Below are positions 8,763 to 15,938 of a DNA stretch of 64,000 bases, in pieces. A program made the position numbers and the translations under genes. The DNA comes from Thalassobaculum fulvum (GTDB lineage: Bacteria; Pseudomonadota; Alphaproteobacteria; Thalassobaculales; Thalassobaculaceae), in the NCBI RefSeq assembly GCF_014652915.1, contig NZ_BMZS01000011.1, positions 62,001-126,000 on the forward strand, given 5' to 3'. The notes beneath the pieces are model-generated. The model was given only the letters and a program-made list of their open reading frames with translations. It was not told the DNA's origin and did no database searches. Position 1 is the first letter of the stretch; the number at the start of each line of letters is the position of its first letter.

Positions 8763-9611
8763 TCAGCGCATCAGGTCGAGGACGAACTTCGGCAGGGCGA
8801 AGCAGGCCCGGTGGATCGCCGGGGTGTAGTACCGGGTCTCGATCCCGAGCGGCGCCCAGCGGGCCTCGATGGCGGCGACGTCGTGCCGGCGCTTGGCCGG
8901 GTCGTCGCTGGCCCAGCCCATGGCCATGAACCCGCCCTGGTAGGTCGGGATCGCCGCCACGTAGAACCACACGTCCGCGAACGACTTGCCGAGCCGGTTC
9001 CACGAGTTGGTGACCTCCGAGCCCTGCACGGCCGGGACGCCGTTCTGGGTCACGACGATCCCGCCCTCGGTCAGGCAGCGCTTGCAGTCCGCGTAGAACT
9101 CGGCGGTGAACAGCACTTCACCCGGGCCGATCGGGTCGGTCGAGTCGACGATGATCACGTCGAAGCGTTCGTGCGTCTCGGCCACGTACCTGGCGCCGTC
9201 GGTGATCACCAGGTCCAGGCGCGGGTCGTCGAAGGCGCCGGCCGACAGCGACGGCAGGTGCTCGACGCTCATGTCGACCACGCCGCGGTCGATCTCGACC
9301 ATGGTGACCCGCTCGACCGCCCGGTGCTTCAGCACCTCGCGGGCCATGCCGCCGTCGCCGCCGCCGATGACCAGCACCCGGCGGGCGGCACCGTGCGCCA
9401 CGATCGGCACGTGCGCCATCATCTCGTGATAGACGAACTCGTCGCCCTCGGTGGTCTGCACCACGCCGTCCAGCGTGAGCACCCGGCCGAAGCGCTCGTT
9501 CTCGAAGATGATCAGGTCCTGGTGCTCGGTCTTGTCGCGGTACAGGACCCGGTCGACCCGGAGACGCTGCGCCAGCCAGGGGTGCAGCGTCTCCGTGAAC
9601 CACTCGGTCAT
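8763..9611 (-). CDS. speE: spermidine synthase SpeE
   Basis: SpeE transfers the aminopropyl group of decarboxylated S-adenosylmethionine to putrescine, yielding spermidine. The 282-residue protein has the N-terminal strand domain (WFTETLHPWLAQRLRV, EHQDLIIFEN), LDGVVQTTEGDEFVYHEMMAH, the nucleotide loop VLVIGGGDGGMAREVLKH, VEIDRGVVDMS and the catalytic-Asp region DVIIVDSTDPIGPGEVLF. The start was set at MTEWFTETL because it overlaps the speD stop as ATGA; an open stretch continues upstream through speD but is not part of the protein. Coupled expression with SpeD, which makes the donor, is expected. Confidence 0.96.
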   Translation of the reverse strand: MTEWFTETLHPWLAQRLRVDRVLYRDKTEHQDLIIFENERFGRVLTLDGVVQTTEGDEFVYHEMMAHVPIVAHGAARRVLVIGGGDGGMAREVLKHRAVERVTMVEIDRGVVDMSVEHLPSLSAGAFDDPRLDLVITDGARYVAETHERFDVIIVDSTDPIGPGEVLFTAEFYADCKRCLTEGGIVVTQNGVPAVQGSEVTNSWNRLGKSFADVWFYVAAIPTYQGGFMAMGWASDDPAKRRHDVAAIEARWAPLGIETRYYTPAIHRACFALPKFVLDLMR

Positions 9612-10144
9612 ACCACCATGCCCCGCTTGTGCTCGCCGAGGTTGACGGTCGCCGGCTCGAAGGCGCGCTTCAGCACCTCGATCGCGGCATGCGGCTTGGC
9701 GTCGCCGCACATGAACACGTCGAGGGCGGCGTAGTCGCACTCGGGCCAGGTGTGGATCGAGATGTGGGACTCGGCCAGCACCGCCACGCCGGACACCCCG
9801 CCGTTCGGCGAGAAGTGGTGCAGGTGGCAGTGCAGGAGGGTCGCGCCGGCGGCGGTGACGCACTCCTTCAGGGCTTCCTCGATGTGCTCGAGCTCGTCAA
9901 GCCGCTTCGCACCCCACAGATCGATGATCAGGTGGGTACCCGCGAAGGTCAGGCCGTCGCGCTTGACGAAGTGGTCGAGCCGCTCGTCCGAGGTGGTGAC
10001 CCCGGCCGACGGCAGGCGGATGACGTTGTCCTCGTGCCCGGTGTCGCGGGCTTCGAGGGTATCGGCCCCCTGGGGAGCTGCATGGAATTCGCTCGGCTGA
10101 GTGGCCGAGTCCATCCCCAATTTGGCGGCGAGCTTTTGATCCAT
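9608..10144 (-). CDS. speD: S-adenosylmethionine decarboxylase SpeD (class 1B type)
   Basis: SpeD decarboxylates S-adenosylmethionine to supply the aminopropyl donor for SpeE. The self-cleaving proenzyme motif is AESHISIHTWPE, in which Ser126 becomes the pyruvoyl group; LHCHLHHFSPNGGVSG and TFAGTHLIIDLWG are family regions. At 178 residues it is longer than the minimal class 1B enzyme because of an N-terminal extension of roughly 50 residues before the conserved core. The ATG at 10144 was preferred over the adjacent GTG at 10147 because AGGAGG lies about 7 bases ahead. Upstream lies an RNA-like leader region with its own terminator, so attenuation is conceivable. Confidence 0.94.
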   Translation of the reverse strand: MDQKLAAKLGMDSATQPSEFHAAPQGADTLEARDTGHEDNVIRLPSAGVTTSDERLDHFVKRDGLTFAGTHLIIDLWGAKRLDELEHIEEALKECVTAAGATLLHCHLHHFSPNGGVSGVAVLAESHISIHTWPECDYAALDVFMCGDAKPHAAIEVLKRAFEPATVNLGEHKRGMVV

Positions 10145-10244
10145 CACTCACTCCTCCTAACCAGAAGATTGACCCAGCTACCCTTAGACCCTCCACCCCC
10201 ATGGACCACGGCGGGCCCTACGGGACGAGCGGAATGGGCAGACA

Positions 10245-10270
10245 AGAAAACCCACCCCCGAGAGGGCGGG
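10245..10270 (-). terminator. intrinsic terminator upstream of speD
   Basis: Read on the minus strand, CCCGCCC pairs with GGGTGGG (one G-T pair) around a 6-base loop and is followed by TTTTCTT. No minus-strand protein gene precedes it, because the next gene upstream is on the plus strand. It therefore ends either a small RNA or a leader transcript of speD. Confidence 0.6.
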
Positions 10271-10402
10271 CTGACACGGGATTTCGCCAAGCGATTACCG
10301 TGCAGTATGTGCGTCGAGCACCTCCGAACGGGCGGGATGCCGCCCTAAAAACTTCGGCCAGGAAACGTGGGGAACTTCCCCGCCGCTGCCCGGCCGTTGA
10401 TG
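10246..10402 (-). ncRNA. candidate small RNA or attenuator leader of speDE
   Basis: About 157 bases lie between a promoter-like element and a U-tailed terminator, with no credible reading frame. The stretch can form several hairpins: CGGCCGGG with CCTGGCCG (one G-T pair), GGGG with CCCC around AAGTT, and GGGCGG with CCGCCC around CATC. The GGGCGG arm could alternatively pair with the CCGCCC of the terminator, which would be an antiterminator arrangement. It does not match the SAM-II, speF or SRP patterns I know. It is close in length to 6S RNA, but I see no long rod with a central bubble. The remaining bases of the 596-base gap, towards the methyltransferase, hold nothing I can name. Confidence 0.4.
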
Positions 10403-10408
10403 CAGCGG

Positions 10409-10437
10409 AGAATGGGGATAGGGGGGCCGGGGGTCAA
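10409..10437 (-). promoter_or_regulatory. candidate promoter for the speD leader RNA
   Basis: On the minus strand TTGACC is followed after 17 bases by CATTCT. Transcription would start near 10402, giving about 157 bases to the terminator. The -35 box is strong and the -10 box moderate. Confidence 0.4.
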
Positions 10438-10743
10438 GGGCAAATTCGCGCGGAATTCGCGCATGCCCGGCCCGCGGCTTCCGCATGGCCGTCGGGCCGC
10501 GGTCGCTCGCCGTCGGCGGTGGCGGAAACGGGGCGGCGCGCTGCCCGCCGTCGATGCGCTCGGTGCGCGAGAAAGCCGCCCGCGCCACCGTCCCGGCCCG
10601 TGCTCCGGATTTCCGCAACCTCTGCTGGCGGGCCGGATATTCGGACTTCTCCCGGTGTGCCATGTTGGGTAACAATCCAGCCTCCTCGATCACCCTGTGA
10701 CCGAAGAGACTCCGTTTGCGCCAATAACCACCGGGATCTCGGC

Positions 10744-11517
10744 ATGTACATCGTCGGCATGGACTTCCAGGATATTCTCGGCCTCGTCCCGAAGCACGGA
10801 ACGATGGCGGAACTGGGCGTCAAGCGCGGTTTCAATGCGCGACGGATGTTCGGCACCATGAAGCCCACGGCGATGCACCTCATCGACCCCTGGGCCATGG
10901 ACGTCGATCCGAACGACCCGGACCCCGCGGCGCGCGAGGTCCGCGCGGAGTTCGACGAGTACTACCGGCAGACGCTCGAGTGGGCCGCCTCTGAAGAGGC
11001 CGAGGGCAAGGTTACGGTCACGCGGGACTATGCGGTTTCGGCGGCCCGGGAGTTTCCGGACGGCTATTTCGATTTCATTTATGTCGACACGATGGACAAC
11101 TACGACGATCAGTTTGCTGATTTGAGTGCGTATGCCAAGAAGATGAAGAAATCGGGCATCATCGCGGTCGACGACTACTACGATATCATGTATTCGCCGG
11201 CGAAGATGACGATTCGGAAGCCGCTTCCGCAGACCAAGGCGCTTGGGAACATCCTGGCGGCCAACGATTTCTGCGACATGTTCGGCTGGGAAATTCTGTT
11301 CATCACCGACGAGTACAAGAGCTCCAAGCGACCGCCGAAGCTGTTTGCCGGCCGGGCGGGCGCCAACGGCGATGCGCACCGGTTGCTCGACCGGGTCTTG
11401 CAGGTGACCCCGTGGGCGGTCGAGGTCGACGACCCGCGCCGCGTGCGGCAGTCGATGTTCGCGCCGGAAGGCTCCGACAAGCGGGAAGACCGGCGGTTCT
11501 TCACCAGGATCGTCTGA
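10744..11517 (+). CDS. class I SAM-dependent methyltransferase-like protein
   Basis: The 257-residue protein has the look of a Methyltransf_24-type Rossmann methyltransferase. MAELGVKRGFNARRMF resembles motif I (acidic residue followed by a glycine-containing loop), HLIDPWAMD resembles motif II, and YFDFIYVDTMDNYDDQFADL is the post-II strand with acidic ends. GIIAVDDYYD follows as in wall-polysaccharide methyltransferases. The substrate is unknown. Codon use differs from its neighbours, with many A/T-ending codons (GATTTC, TTTATG, GCTGAT, GGAAAT), which hints at acquisition by transfer. The ATG gives a normal N-terminus; a second ATG 15 bases on (MDFQDILG) is an alternative, and neither has a strong ribosome-binding site. 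Confidence 0.65.
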   Translation: MYIVGMDFQDILGLVPKHGTMAELGVKRGFNARRMFGTMKPTAMHLIDPWAMDVDPNDPDPAAREVRAEFDEYYRQTLEWAASEEAEGKVTVTRDYAVSAAREFPDGYFDFIYVDTMDNYDDQFADLSAYAKKMKKSGIIAVDDYYDIMYSPAKMTIRKPLPQTKALGNILAANDFCDMFGWEILFITDEYKSSKRPPKLFAGRAGANGDAHRLLDRVLQVTPWAVEVDDPRRVRQSMFAPEGSDKREDRRFFTRIV

Positions 11518-11643
11518 GGCTCGACCCCGGCCCGGGGATCGCCCGGGCAGGTGTGCGGACCGTCCGCGAACGGGCGCCGGAGTCCGTGCACCGCAGCCCT
11601 GGGTTGCTGGTCGTCATCCGAATGTTCCTGGTATGTTCCAGTC

Positions 11644-11943
11644 ATGCGGAACGGCTGGGTCTATTCGGACGACGCGCTCGGGACGTTCGTCCGGCAGGGG
11701 GCGACGCATCTGCAGTTCTGGTGCGTCACGCCGAACTGCCTGAACCGCGACACGGTCCCGATCGCGGCGCTGACGGCCCGGTACGGCCCGCGGGTGCCGT
11801 TGGTGATGCTGGCCCGCAAGGCGCGCTGCCGGTGCTGCGGGCGGCGCGGCTGCCATGTCCAGCCCGCGCCGCCGCCGGTCCGCGGACAGCCCGGGTACCA
11901 GGAGTGGGTGAGGCGGCACGGCGCCCGCGACGATCCGCCATGA
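11644..11943 (+). CDS. small cysteine-rich (zinc-ribbon-like) hypothetical protein
   Basis: This 99-residue protein has two cysteine groups: FWCVTPNCLNR near residue 27 and ARCRCCGRRGCHV near residue 62. Together they could bind one zinc ion. The remainder is basic and proline-rich, with no membrane segment. I do not recognise a named family; similar small zinc-ribbon proteins are common in Rhodospirillales. The ATG at MRNGWVYSD was chosen because the in-frame upstream codons have no protein-like character. It stands alone between the methyltransferase and the LysE gene, and no function is proposed. Confidence 0.5.
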   Translation: MRNGWVYSDDALGTFVRQGATHLQFWCVTPNCLNRDTVPIAALTARYGPRVPLVMLARKARCRCCGRRGCHVQPAPPPVRGQPGYQEWVRRHGARDDPP

Positions 11944-12082
11944 CGATCCGGCCGGCGCGGCGCGTCGGGGGTTGACCGCGGCGGCGGGAACGGGATTGCT
12001 CCAGGCAGGCGGCCGCCGTTGAGCTGCGGCCGTTGAGCCGCCGCCGGGCTGCGCCGGCGGATGGCCATCCTGGGAGGGACCG

Positions 12083-12703
12083 ATGACCTTGGAGACCTGG
12101 CTCGCCTTCGCCGCCGCCTCGTTCGCTGTCCTGGCGATCCCCGGGCCGACCGTGATGCTGGTGGTCGGCTATGCGCTCGGCGAGGGCCGGCGGGCGGCGC
12201 TCGGCACGGTCGCCGGCGTGCTGCTGGGCGACCTGCTGGCGATCAGCGTGTCGGCGCTCGGGCTCGGGGCGCTGCTGGCGGCCTCGGCCGAGGTGTTCAC
12301 GGTGTTCAAGTGGGCGGGGGCGGCCTATCTGGTCTGGCTCGGCGTCAAGGTGTGGCGGGCGCCGATCGACCCCCAGGCCGTCGAGCGGGCCGCGTCGGCG
12401 CATGGCCACCGCCGGGCGATCCACGGCTTCGTGGTGACCGCGCTGAACCCCAAGAGCCTGGCGTTCTTCGTCGCCTTCCTGCCGCAGTTCATGACCGCCG
12501 ACGGCGCGGTGCTGCCGCAGCTCGCCGTCCTGGCGCCGACCTTCGTCGGCATGGCGGCGCTGACCAACGGCGGCTACGCCGTGCTGGCCGGCGGCATCCG
12601 GGCCCGGCTGCGCAGCCGGTCGGTGCTGCGGGCGATCAACCGGGTCGGCGGCGGCTGCCTGATCGGCGCCGGCCTGCTGACCGCCGCCATGCGGCGGGCC
12701 TGA
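12083..12703 (+). CDS. LysE family (RhtB-type) amino-acid exporter
   Basis: The 206-residue inner-membrane protein has six predicted helices in the LysE/RhtB pattern. The N-terminal family motif FAVLAIPGPTVMLVVGYALGEG (around residues 13-34) is diagnostic, followed by AALGTVAGVLLGDLLAI and FKWAGAAYLVWLGVKVWR. The second half has GFVVTALNPKSLAFFVAFLPQF, the repeated LNPK element. It should export an amino acid or a related small metabolite. The substrate is not predictable, and the neighbours (a cNMP-binding protein downstream) give no clue. The start is preceded by GGGAGGG, 4 bases before the ATG. Confidence 0.88.
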   Translation: MTLETWLAFAAASFAVLAIPGPTVMLVVGYALGEGRRAALGTVAGVLLGDLLAISVSALGLGALLAASAEVFTVFKWAGAAYLVWLGVKVWRAPIDPQAVERAASAHGHRRAIHGFVVTALNPKSLAFFVAFLPQFMTADGAVLPQLAVLAPTFVGMAALTNGGYAVLAGGIRARLRSRSVLRAINRVGGGCLIGAGLLTAAMRRA

Positions 12704-12724
12704 CGACGCGACCGGGGGGACGCC

Positions 12725-13078
12725 ATGAAGCTCAAGCAGGTTTCCTTCGACCACGACGAGGTCATCCTCAAGCCGGACCAGCCGTGCCAGGGGGCGTTCC
12801 TCATCGAGGCCGGCAGGGTCGAGGTCTACCGCATGTCCGGCGGCCGCAAGGTCGTCGTGGCGCTGCTCGGCAAGGGCGAAGTGTTCGGCGAGATGGCGCT
12901 GGTCGACCACGTGCCGCACGCCCGCTACGTGCGGGCGCTGGAGGACACCGACTGCCTGCTGATCTCGCGCGAGCAGTACGAGGAGCTGATGGAGCACACG
13001 CCGGCGATCGTCCGGCTGTTCCTCAACCGCGTGGTCCGCAAGCTGCGCAAGACCACCGACGTGGCGTTCGGGCGGTAG
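12725..13078 (+). CDS. single-domain cyclic nucleotide-binding protein
   Basis: The 117-residue protein consists of one cNMP-binding beta-roll and nothing else. The roll shows GAFLIEAGRVEVYRMSGGRK, then LLGKGEVFGEMALVDHVPHARYV, where GEMAL followed by R is the phosphate-binding cassette (normally GE-L-R-A). ARYVRALEDTDCLLIS and a C-terminal helix pair (YEELMEHTPAIVRLFLNRVVRKLR) complete the fold. It lacks the helix-turn-helix of Crp/Fnr regulators, so it may act as a sensor subunit or small adaptor. It lies 21 bases after the LysE gene and may be co-transcribed. Ligand and partner are unknown. Confidence 0.8.
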   Translation: MKLKQVSFDHDEVILKPDQPCQGAFLIEAGRVEVYRMSGGRKVVVALLGKGEVFGEMALVDHVPHARYVRALEDTDCLLISREQYEELMEHTPAIVRLFLNRVVRKLRKTTDVAFGR

Positions 13079-13106
13079 CCCCGCGCGGCCGGTCGCCGGA
13101 CGTCCG

Positions 13107-14351
13107 CTACACCCGGTTCAGCAGGCGCGCCCGGATGGTGCCGGGCAGCGCCCGGATCTCGGTCAGGATCTCGAAGGCGTCCGGCACCTCGCCCTCGGCG
13201 TCGAGCACCACGTAGCCGATCTCGCCGTCGGTCTGGTAGTGCTGGGCCGAGATGTTCAGGCGGTGGCTGGCGAACAGGTCGTTCAGCTTGCCGAGCTCGC
13301 CCGGCAGGTTGCGCTGGACCTGGATGAAGCGGGTGACCGAGCCGCCCTTGGGCAGCTGGACCTGCGGAAAGTTCACGGCGCCCAGGGTCGAGCCGACGTC
13401 GGAGTACTCCACCAGCTTGCGCGCCACCTCGTCACCGATGCGCTCCTGCGCCTCCTCGGTCGAGCCGCCGACATGCGGCGTCAGGATCACGTTGTCGAGG
13501 CCGCGCAATGGGCTCTCGAAGGCGTCGGCGTTCGACTTCGGCTCCGCGGGAAAGACGTCGACCGCCGCACCGGCCAGATGCCCGTCCTTCAGCGCGGCGG
13601 CCAGCGCGTCGATGTCGACGAGGCTGCCGCGGGCGTTGTTGATCAGGAAGCTGCCCGGCTTCATGGCGCGGATCTCGGCGGCGCCGAACATGCCGCGGGT
13701 CTCCGGCGTCTCGGGCAGGTGCAGCGACACCACGTCGGCCCGCGCCAGCAGCTCGCCCAGAGTGTCGGTCGGCTCGACGTTGCCGTGCCGCAGCTTGTCG
13801 GTGCGGTCGAAGTAGACCACCCGCATGCCCATGGCCTCGGCCAGCACCGCCAGCTGGGTCCCGATGTTGCCGTAGCCGACGATGCCCAGCGTCTTGCCGC
13901 GCACCTCGCGGCTGCCGGCGGCGCTCTTGATCCACCCGCCGCGATGGGCGGCGGTCGACTTCGCGAAGATGCCGCGCGCCAGCATCACGATCTCGGCGAT
14001 GGTCAGCTCGGCGACGCTGCGGGTGTTGGAGAACGGGGCGTTGAACACCGGCACGCCGCGTCGCCGGGCGGCGTCCAGGTCGACCTGGTTGGTGCCGACC
14101 GAGAAGCAGCCGACCGCCACCACCGAGGGCGCGGCCTTGAGGACCGCGTCGGTGAGCTGGGTGCGCGAGCGGATGCCGAGCATCTGCACGTCCTTGAGCG
14201 CCGCGATCAGCGCGTCCTGCTCCAGCGCCTTGGGCAGCACCTCGACGTTGTCGTAGCCGTTGCTGTGCAGCACCTCGACGGCGGAGGCCGAGATGCCTTC
14301 CAGCAGCAGGAATCGGATCTGGTTCTTCGGACGCGACAGGCCCTTGTTCAT
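13107..14351 (-). CDS. serA: D-3-phosphoglycerate dehydrogenase SerA
   Basis: SerA oxidises 3-phosphoglycerate to 3-phosphohydroxypyruvate, the entry into serine synthesis. At 414 residues it matches the E. coli-length enzyme. The NAD-binding loop is GIVGYGNIGTQLAV, followed by VVYFDRTD. The catalytic Arg is in NNARGSLVD, the Glu in VDVFPAEP and the His in LTPHVGGSTEEAQ. The last about 75 residues form an ACT domain (NLPGELGKLNDLFASHRLNI), the usual site of serine feedback inhibition. It converges on the cNMP gene. GTATAC repeats lie upstream in the gap to the cupin gene. Confidence 0.96.
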   Translation of the reverse strand: MNKGLSRPKNQIRFLLLEGISASAVEVLHSNGYDNVEVLPKALEQDALIAALKDVQMLGIRSRTQLTDAVLKAAPSVVAVGCFSVGTNQVDLDAARRRGVPVFNAPFSNTRSVAELTIAEIVMLARGIFAKSTAAHRGGWIKSAAGSREVRGKTLGIVGYGNIGTQLAVLAEAMGMRVVYFDRTDKLRHGNVEPTDTLGELLARADVVSLHLPETPETRGMFGAAEIRAMKPGSFLINNARGSLVDIDALAAALKDGHLAGAAVDVFPAEPKSNADAFESPLRGLDNVILTPHVGGSTEEAQERIGDEVARKLVEYSDVGSTLGAVNFPQVQLPKGGSVTRFIQVQRNLPGELGKLNDLFASHRLNISAQHYQTDGEIGYVVLDAEGEVPDAFEILTEIRALPGTIRARLLNRV

Positions 14352-14398
14352 GCTCGTCTCCGCGATGGCTCCGTCCCGCGGGCGCTGAAGCCCGGGGT

Positions 14399-14419
14399 GC
14401 GTATACGGGGCGCGTATAC
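14399..14419. promoter_or_regulatory. paired GCGTATAC direct repeats upstream of serA
   Basis: The octamer GCGTATAC occurs twice with a 13-base period, each containing the palindrome GTATAC. On the minus strand the second copy could also serve as a -10 element (TATACG) for serA, with CTGCCA 16 bases upstream. A regulator site or a promoter is possible. Confidence 0.3.
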
Positions 14420-14531
14420 CGGGGGCGCGGAAACTGGCAGGAATCGCGCCGGCGATCCACCGTCTTGATTCCGCACCTGCGAACGCAGTCGTTCCGCAGC
14501 GGACGCTTGCCCTGTCCGACGAATGGGATAG

Positions 14532-14551
14532 ATGTTCGATTAACGGAACAT
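14532..14551. promoter_or_regulatory. candidate operator palindrome before the cupin gene
   Basis: A perfect inverted repeat, ATGTTC and GAACAT separated by 8 bases, lies 27 bases before the cupin GTG. Its arms sit in AT-richer sequence than the surroundings. This is a typical size for a dimeric repressor site; the regulator is unknown. Confidence 0.4.
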
Positions 14552-14578
14552 TCGTTCGATTCGCCGAAGGAGGCAGCC

Positions 14579-15085
14579 GTGAGCGATCATCACCATCACC
14601 ACCATGACGGCCCGCCGGCAGCGGGTTCGGTCGACTGGAAGGAGCACGGCATCAAGGTGATCCCGGGCGACCAGCTCGACCCGAATACCGCCCAGACCCC
14701 GGGCATGAACCGCGCCGCCGCCATCAACACCGCGCGCGCCGGCGCCAAGAAGCTGTGGGCCGGCACCGTGAAGATCTACCCGAACGCCAAGACCGGCGCC
14801 CACCACCACGGCGAACTGGAGAGCGTGATCTACGTGGTCAGCGGCCGTGCCCGGATGCGCTGGGGCGAGAACCTGGAATACGTCGCCGAGGCCGGTCCGG
14901 GCGACTTCATCTTCGTGCCGCCGTTCGTGCCGCACCAGGAGATCAACGCCTCGACAGACGAGCCGCTCGACTGCGTGCTGGTGCGCAGCGACAACGAGAA
15001 CGTGGTCGTCAACCTGGACATCGAGCCGGTCGAGAAGCCGGAGGCGGTCAAGTGGGTCGACCCGGTGCACCGCGGCGAGGCGTGA
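14579..15085 (+). CDS. cupin-domain protein with natural N-terminal His6
   Basis: The 168-residue protein has one cupin barrel. Motif 1 is GAHHHGELESVIYVVSGRARM, providing two or three metal-binding His and a Glu; motif 2 is GDFIFVPPFVPHQEIN with a further His. The N-terminus reads SDHHHHHHDG, a natural run of six histidines that may hold metal. The GTG start was chosen because AAGGAGG lies 5 bases upstream; an open stretch continues further upstream but lacks protein-like features. A dioxygenase, isomerase or metal-sensing role is possible and the substrate is unknown. A palindromic operator candidate sits just ahead of the gene. Confidence 0.8.
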   Translation: MSDHHHHHHDGPPAAGSVDWKEHGIKVIPGDQLDPNTAQTPGMNRAAAINTARAGAKKLWAGTVKIYPNAKTGAHHHGELESVIYVVSGRARMRWGENLEYVAEAGPGDFIFVPPFVPHQEINASTDEPLDCVLVRSDNENVVVNLDIEPVEKPEAVKWVDPVHRGEA

Positions 15086-15235
15086 GAGCCCGCGCGCGGT
15101 TCCGGGGAGGGCCGAACCCGGCTCATCGGATCGTGAACGGCGCCGGCCGGCGACCCGACGCACACTCCGCCGCAGCTTTCCCCGCGGGCGCCCGGCCGGG
15201 CCGCTCCGCCAACCATCCGAACCCGGAGGCCTGAC

Positions 15236-15928
15236 GTGCTGAAGTTCTACTACAACACCGGTCCCAACCCGATGAAGGTCGCCCTGTTCCTCGAGGAGGC
15301 CGGCCTCGAGTACGAGCCGATCCCGGTCGACAGCCGCAAGGGCGAGCAGTTCACGCCGGAGTACCTGGCGATCAACCCGAACGCCAAGGCGCCGTCGCTG
15401 GTCGACGGCGACGTCACGGTGTTCGACAGCAACGCGATCCTGCTGTACCTCGGCGAGAAGACCGGCAAGTTCATGCCGGCCGGCGACCCGAAGACCCGCG
15501 GCCAGCTGCTGTCCTGGCTGATGTTCGTGGCGACCGGCGTCGGCCCGTATTCCGGCCAGTCGGTGCACTTCAAGCGGATGGCGCCGGAGAAGATCCCGTA
15601 CGCCATCAACCGCTACGACTTCGAGGCCGAGCGGCACTACCGGATCCTCGACGACCACCTCGCCAAGCACCGCTACATGGTCGGCGACACCTACACCATC
15701 GTCGACATGGCGGTGTGGGGCTGGGTGCGGATGGCGCACCTGGTGCTCGACGAGGGGGCGATCGACAGGTTCCCGAACCTCAAGCGGCTGATGGACGAGA
15801 TCAACGCCCGCCCGGCGGCGGCGCGGGCGATCGCCGTGAAGGACAAGGCCGGCCACGCCTTCAAGACCGAGATGGACGCCGAGGCCCGCAAGTACATGTT
15901 CCCGTCGAACGAGCGGCTCGCCGGCTGA
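15236..15928 (+). CDS. glutathione S-transferase family protein
   Basis: The 230-residue protein has the two GST domains. The N-terminal thioredoxin-like part contains NPMKVALFLEEAGLEYE, INPNAKAPSLVDGD (cis-Pro glutathione site) and VFDSNAILLYLGEKTG (the Ser after Asp that contacts the glutamyl group). The C-terminal helical part follows from about residue 90, with GDTYTIVDMAVWGW, the usual N-capping motif. It resembles the YghU/YfcG-like or nu-class GSTs that often act on disulfides. The GTG start has GGAGG 5 bases ahead. The gene follows the cupin by 150 bases and converges on the histidine kinase. Confidence 0.88.
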   Translation: MLKFYYNTGPNPMKVALFLEEAGLEYEPIPVDSRKGEQFTPEYLAINPNAKAPSLVDGDVTVFDSNAILLYLGEKTGKFMPAGDPKTRGQLLSWLMFVATGVGPYSGQSVHFKRMAPEKIPYAINRYDFEAERHYRILDDHLAKHRYMVGDTYTIVDMAVWGWVRMAHLVLDEGAIDRFPNLKRLMDEINARPAAARAIAVKDKAGHAFKTEMDAEARKYMFPSNERLAG

Positions 15929-15938
15929 TCGCGAGCGG

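Noticed and set aside
10246-10402. Identification of the speD leader as 6S RNA or SRP RNA
   Set aside because: The length fits 6S, but I see no long rod with a central bubble, and no SRP GGAA/GAGCAGC apical motif; it is left as an unnamed candidate.
10201-10743. Possible N-terminal extension of the methyltransferase by 181 codons
   Set aside because: The extension overlaps the speD leader/terminator region, is Arg/Pro-rich and has no ribosome-binding site or domain.
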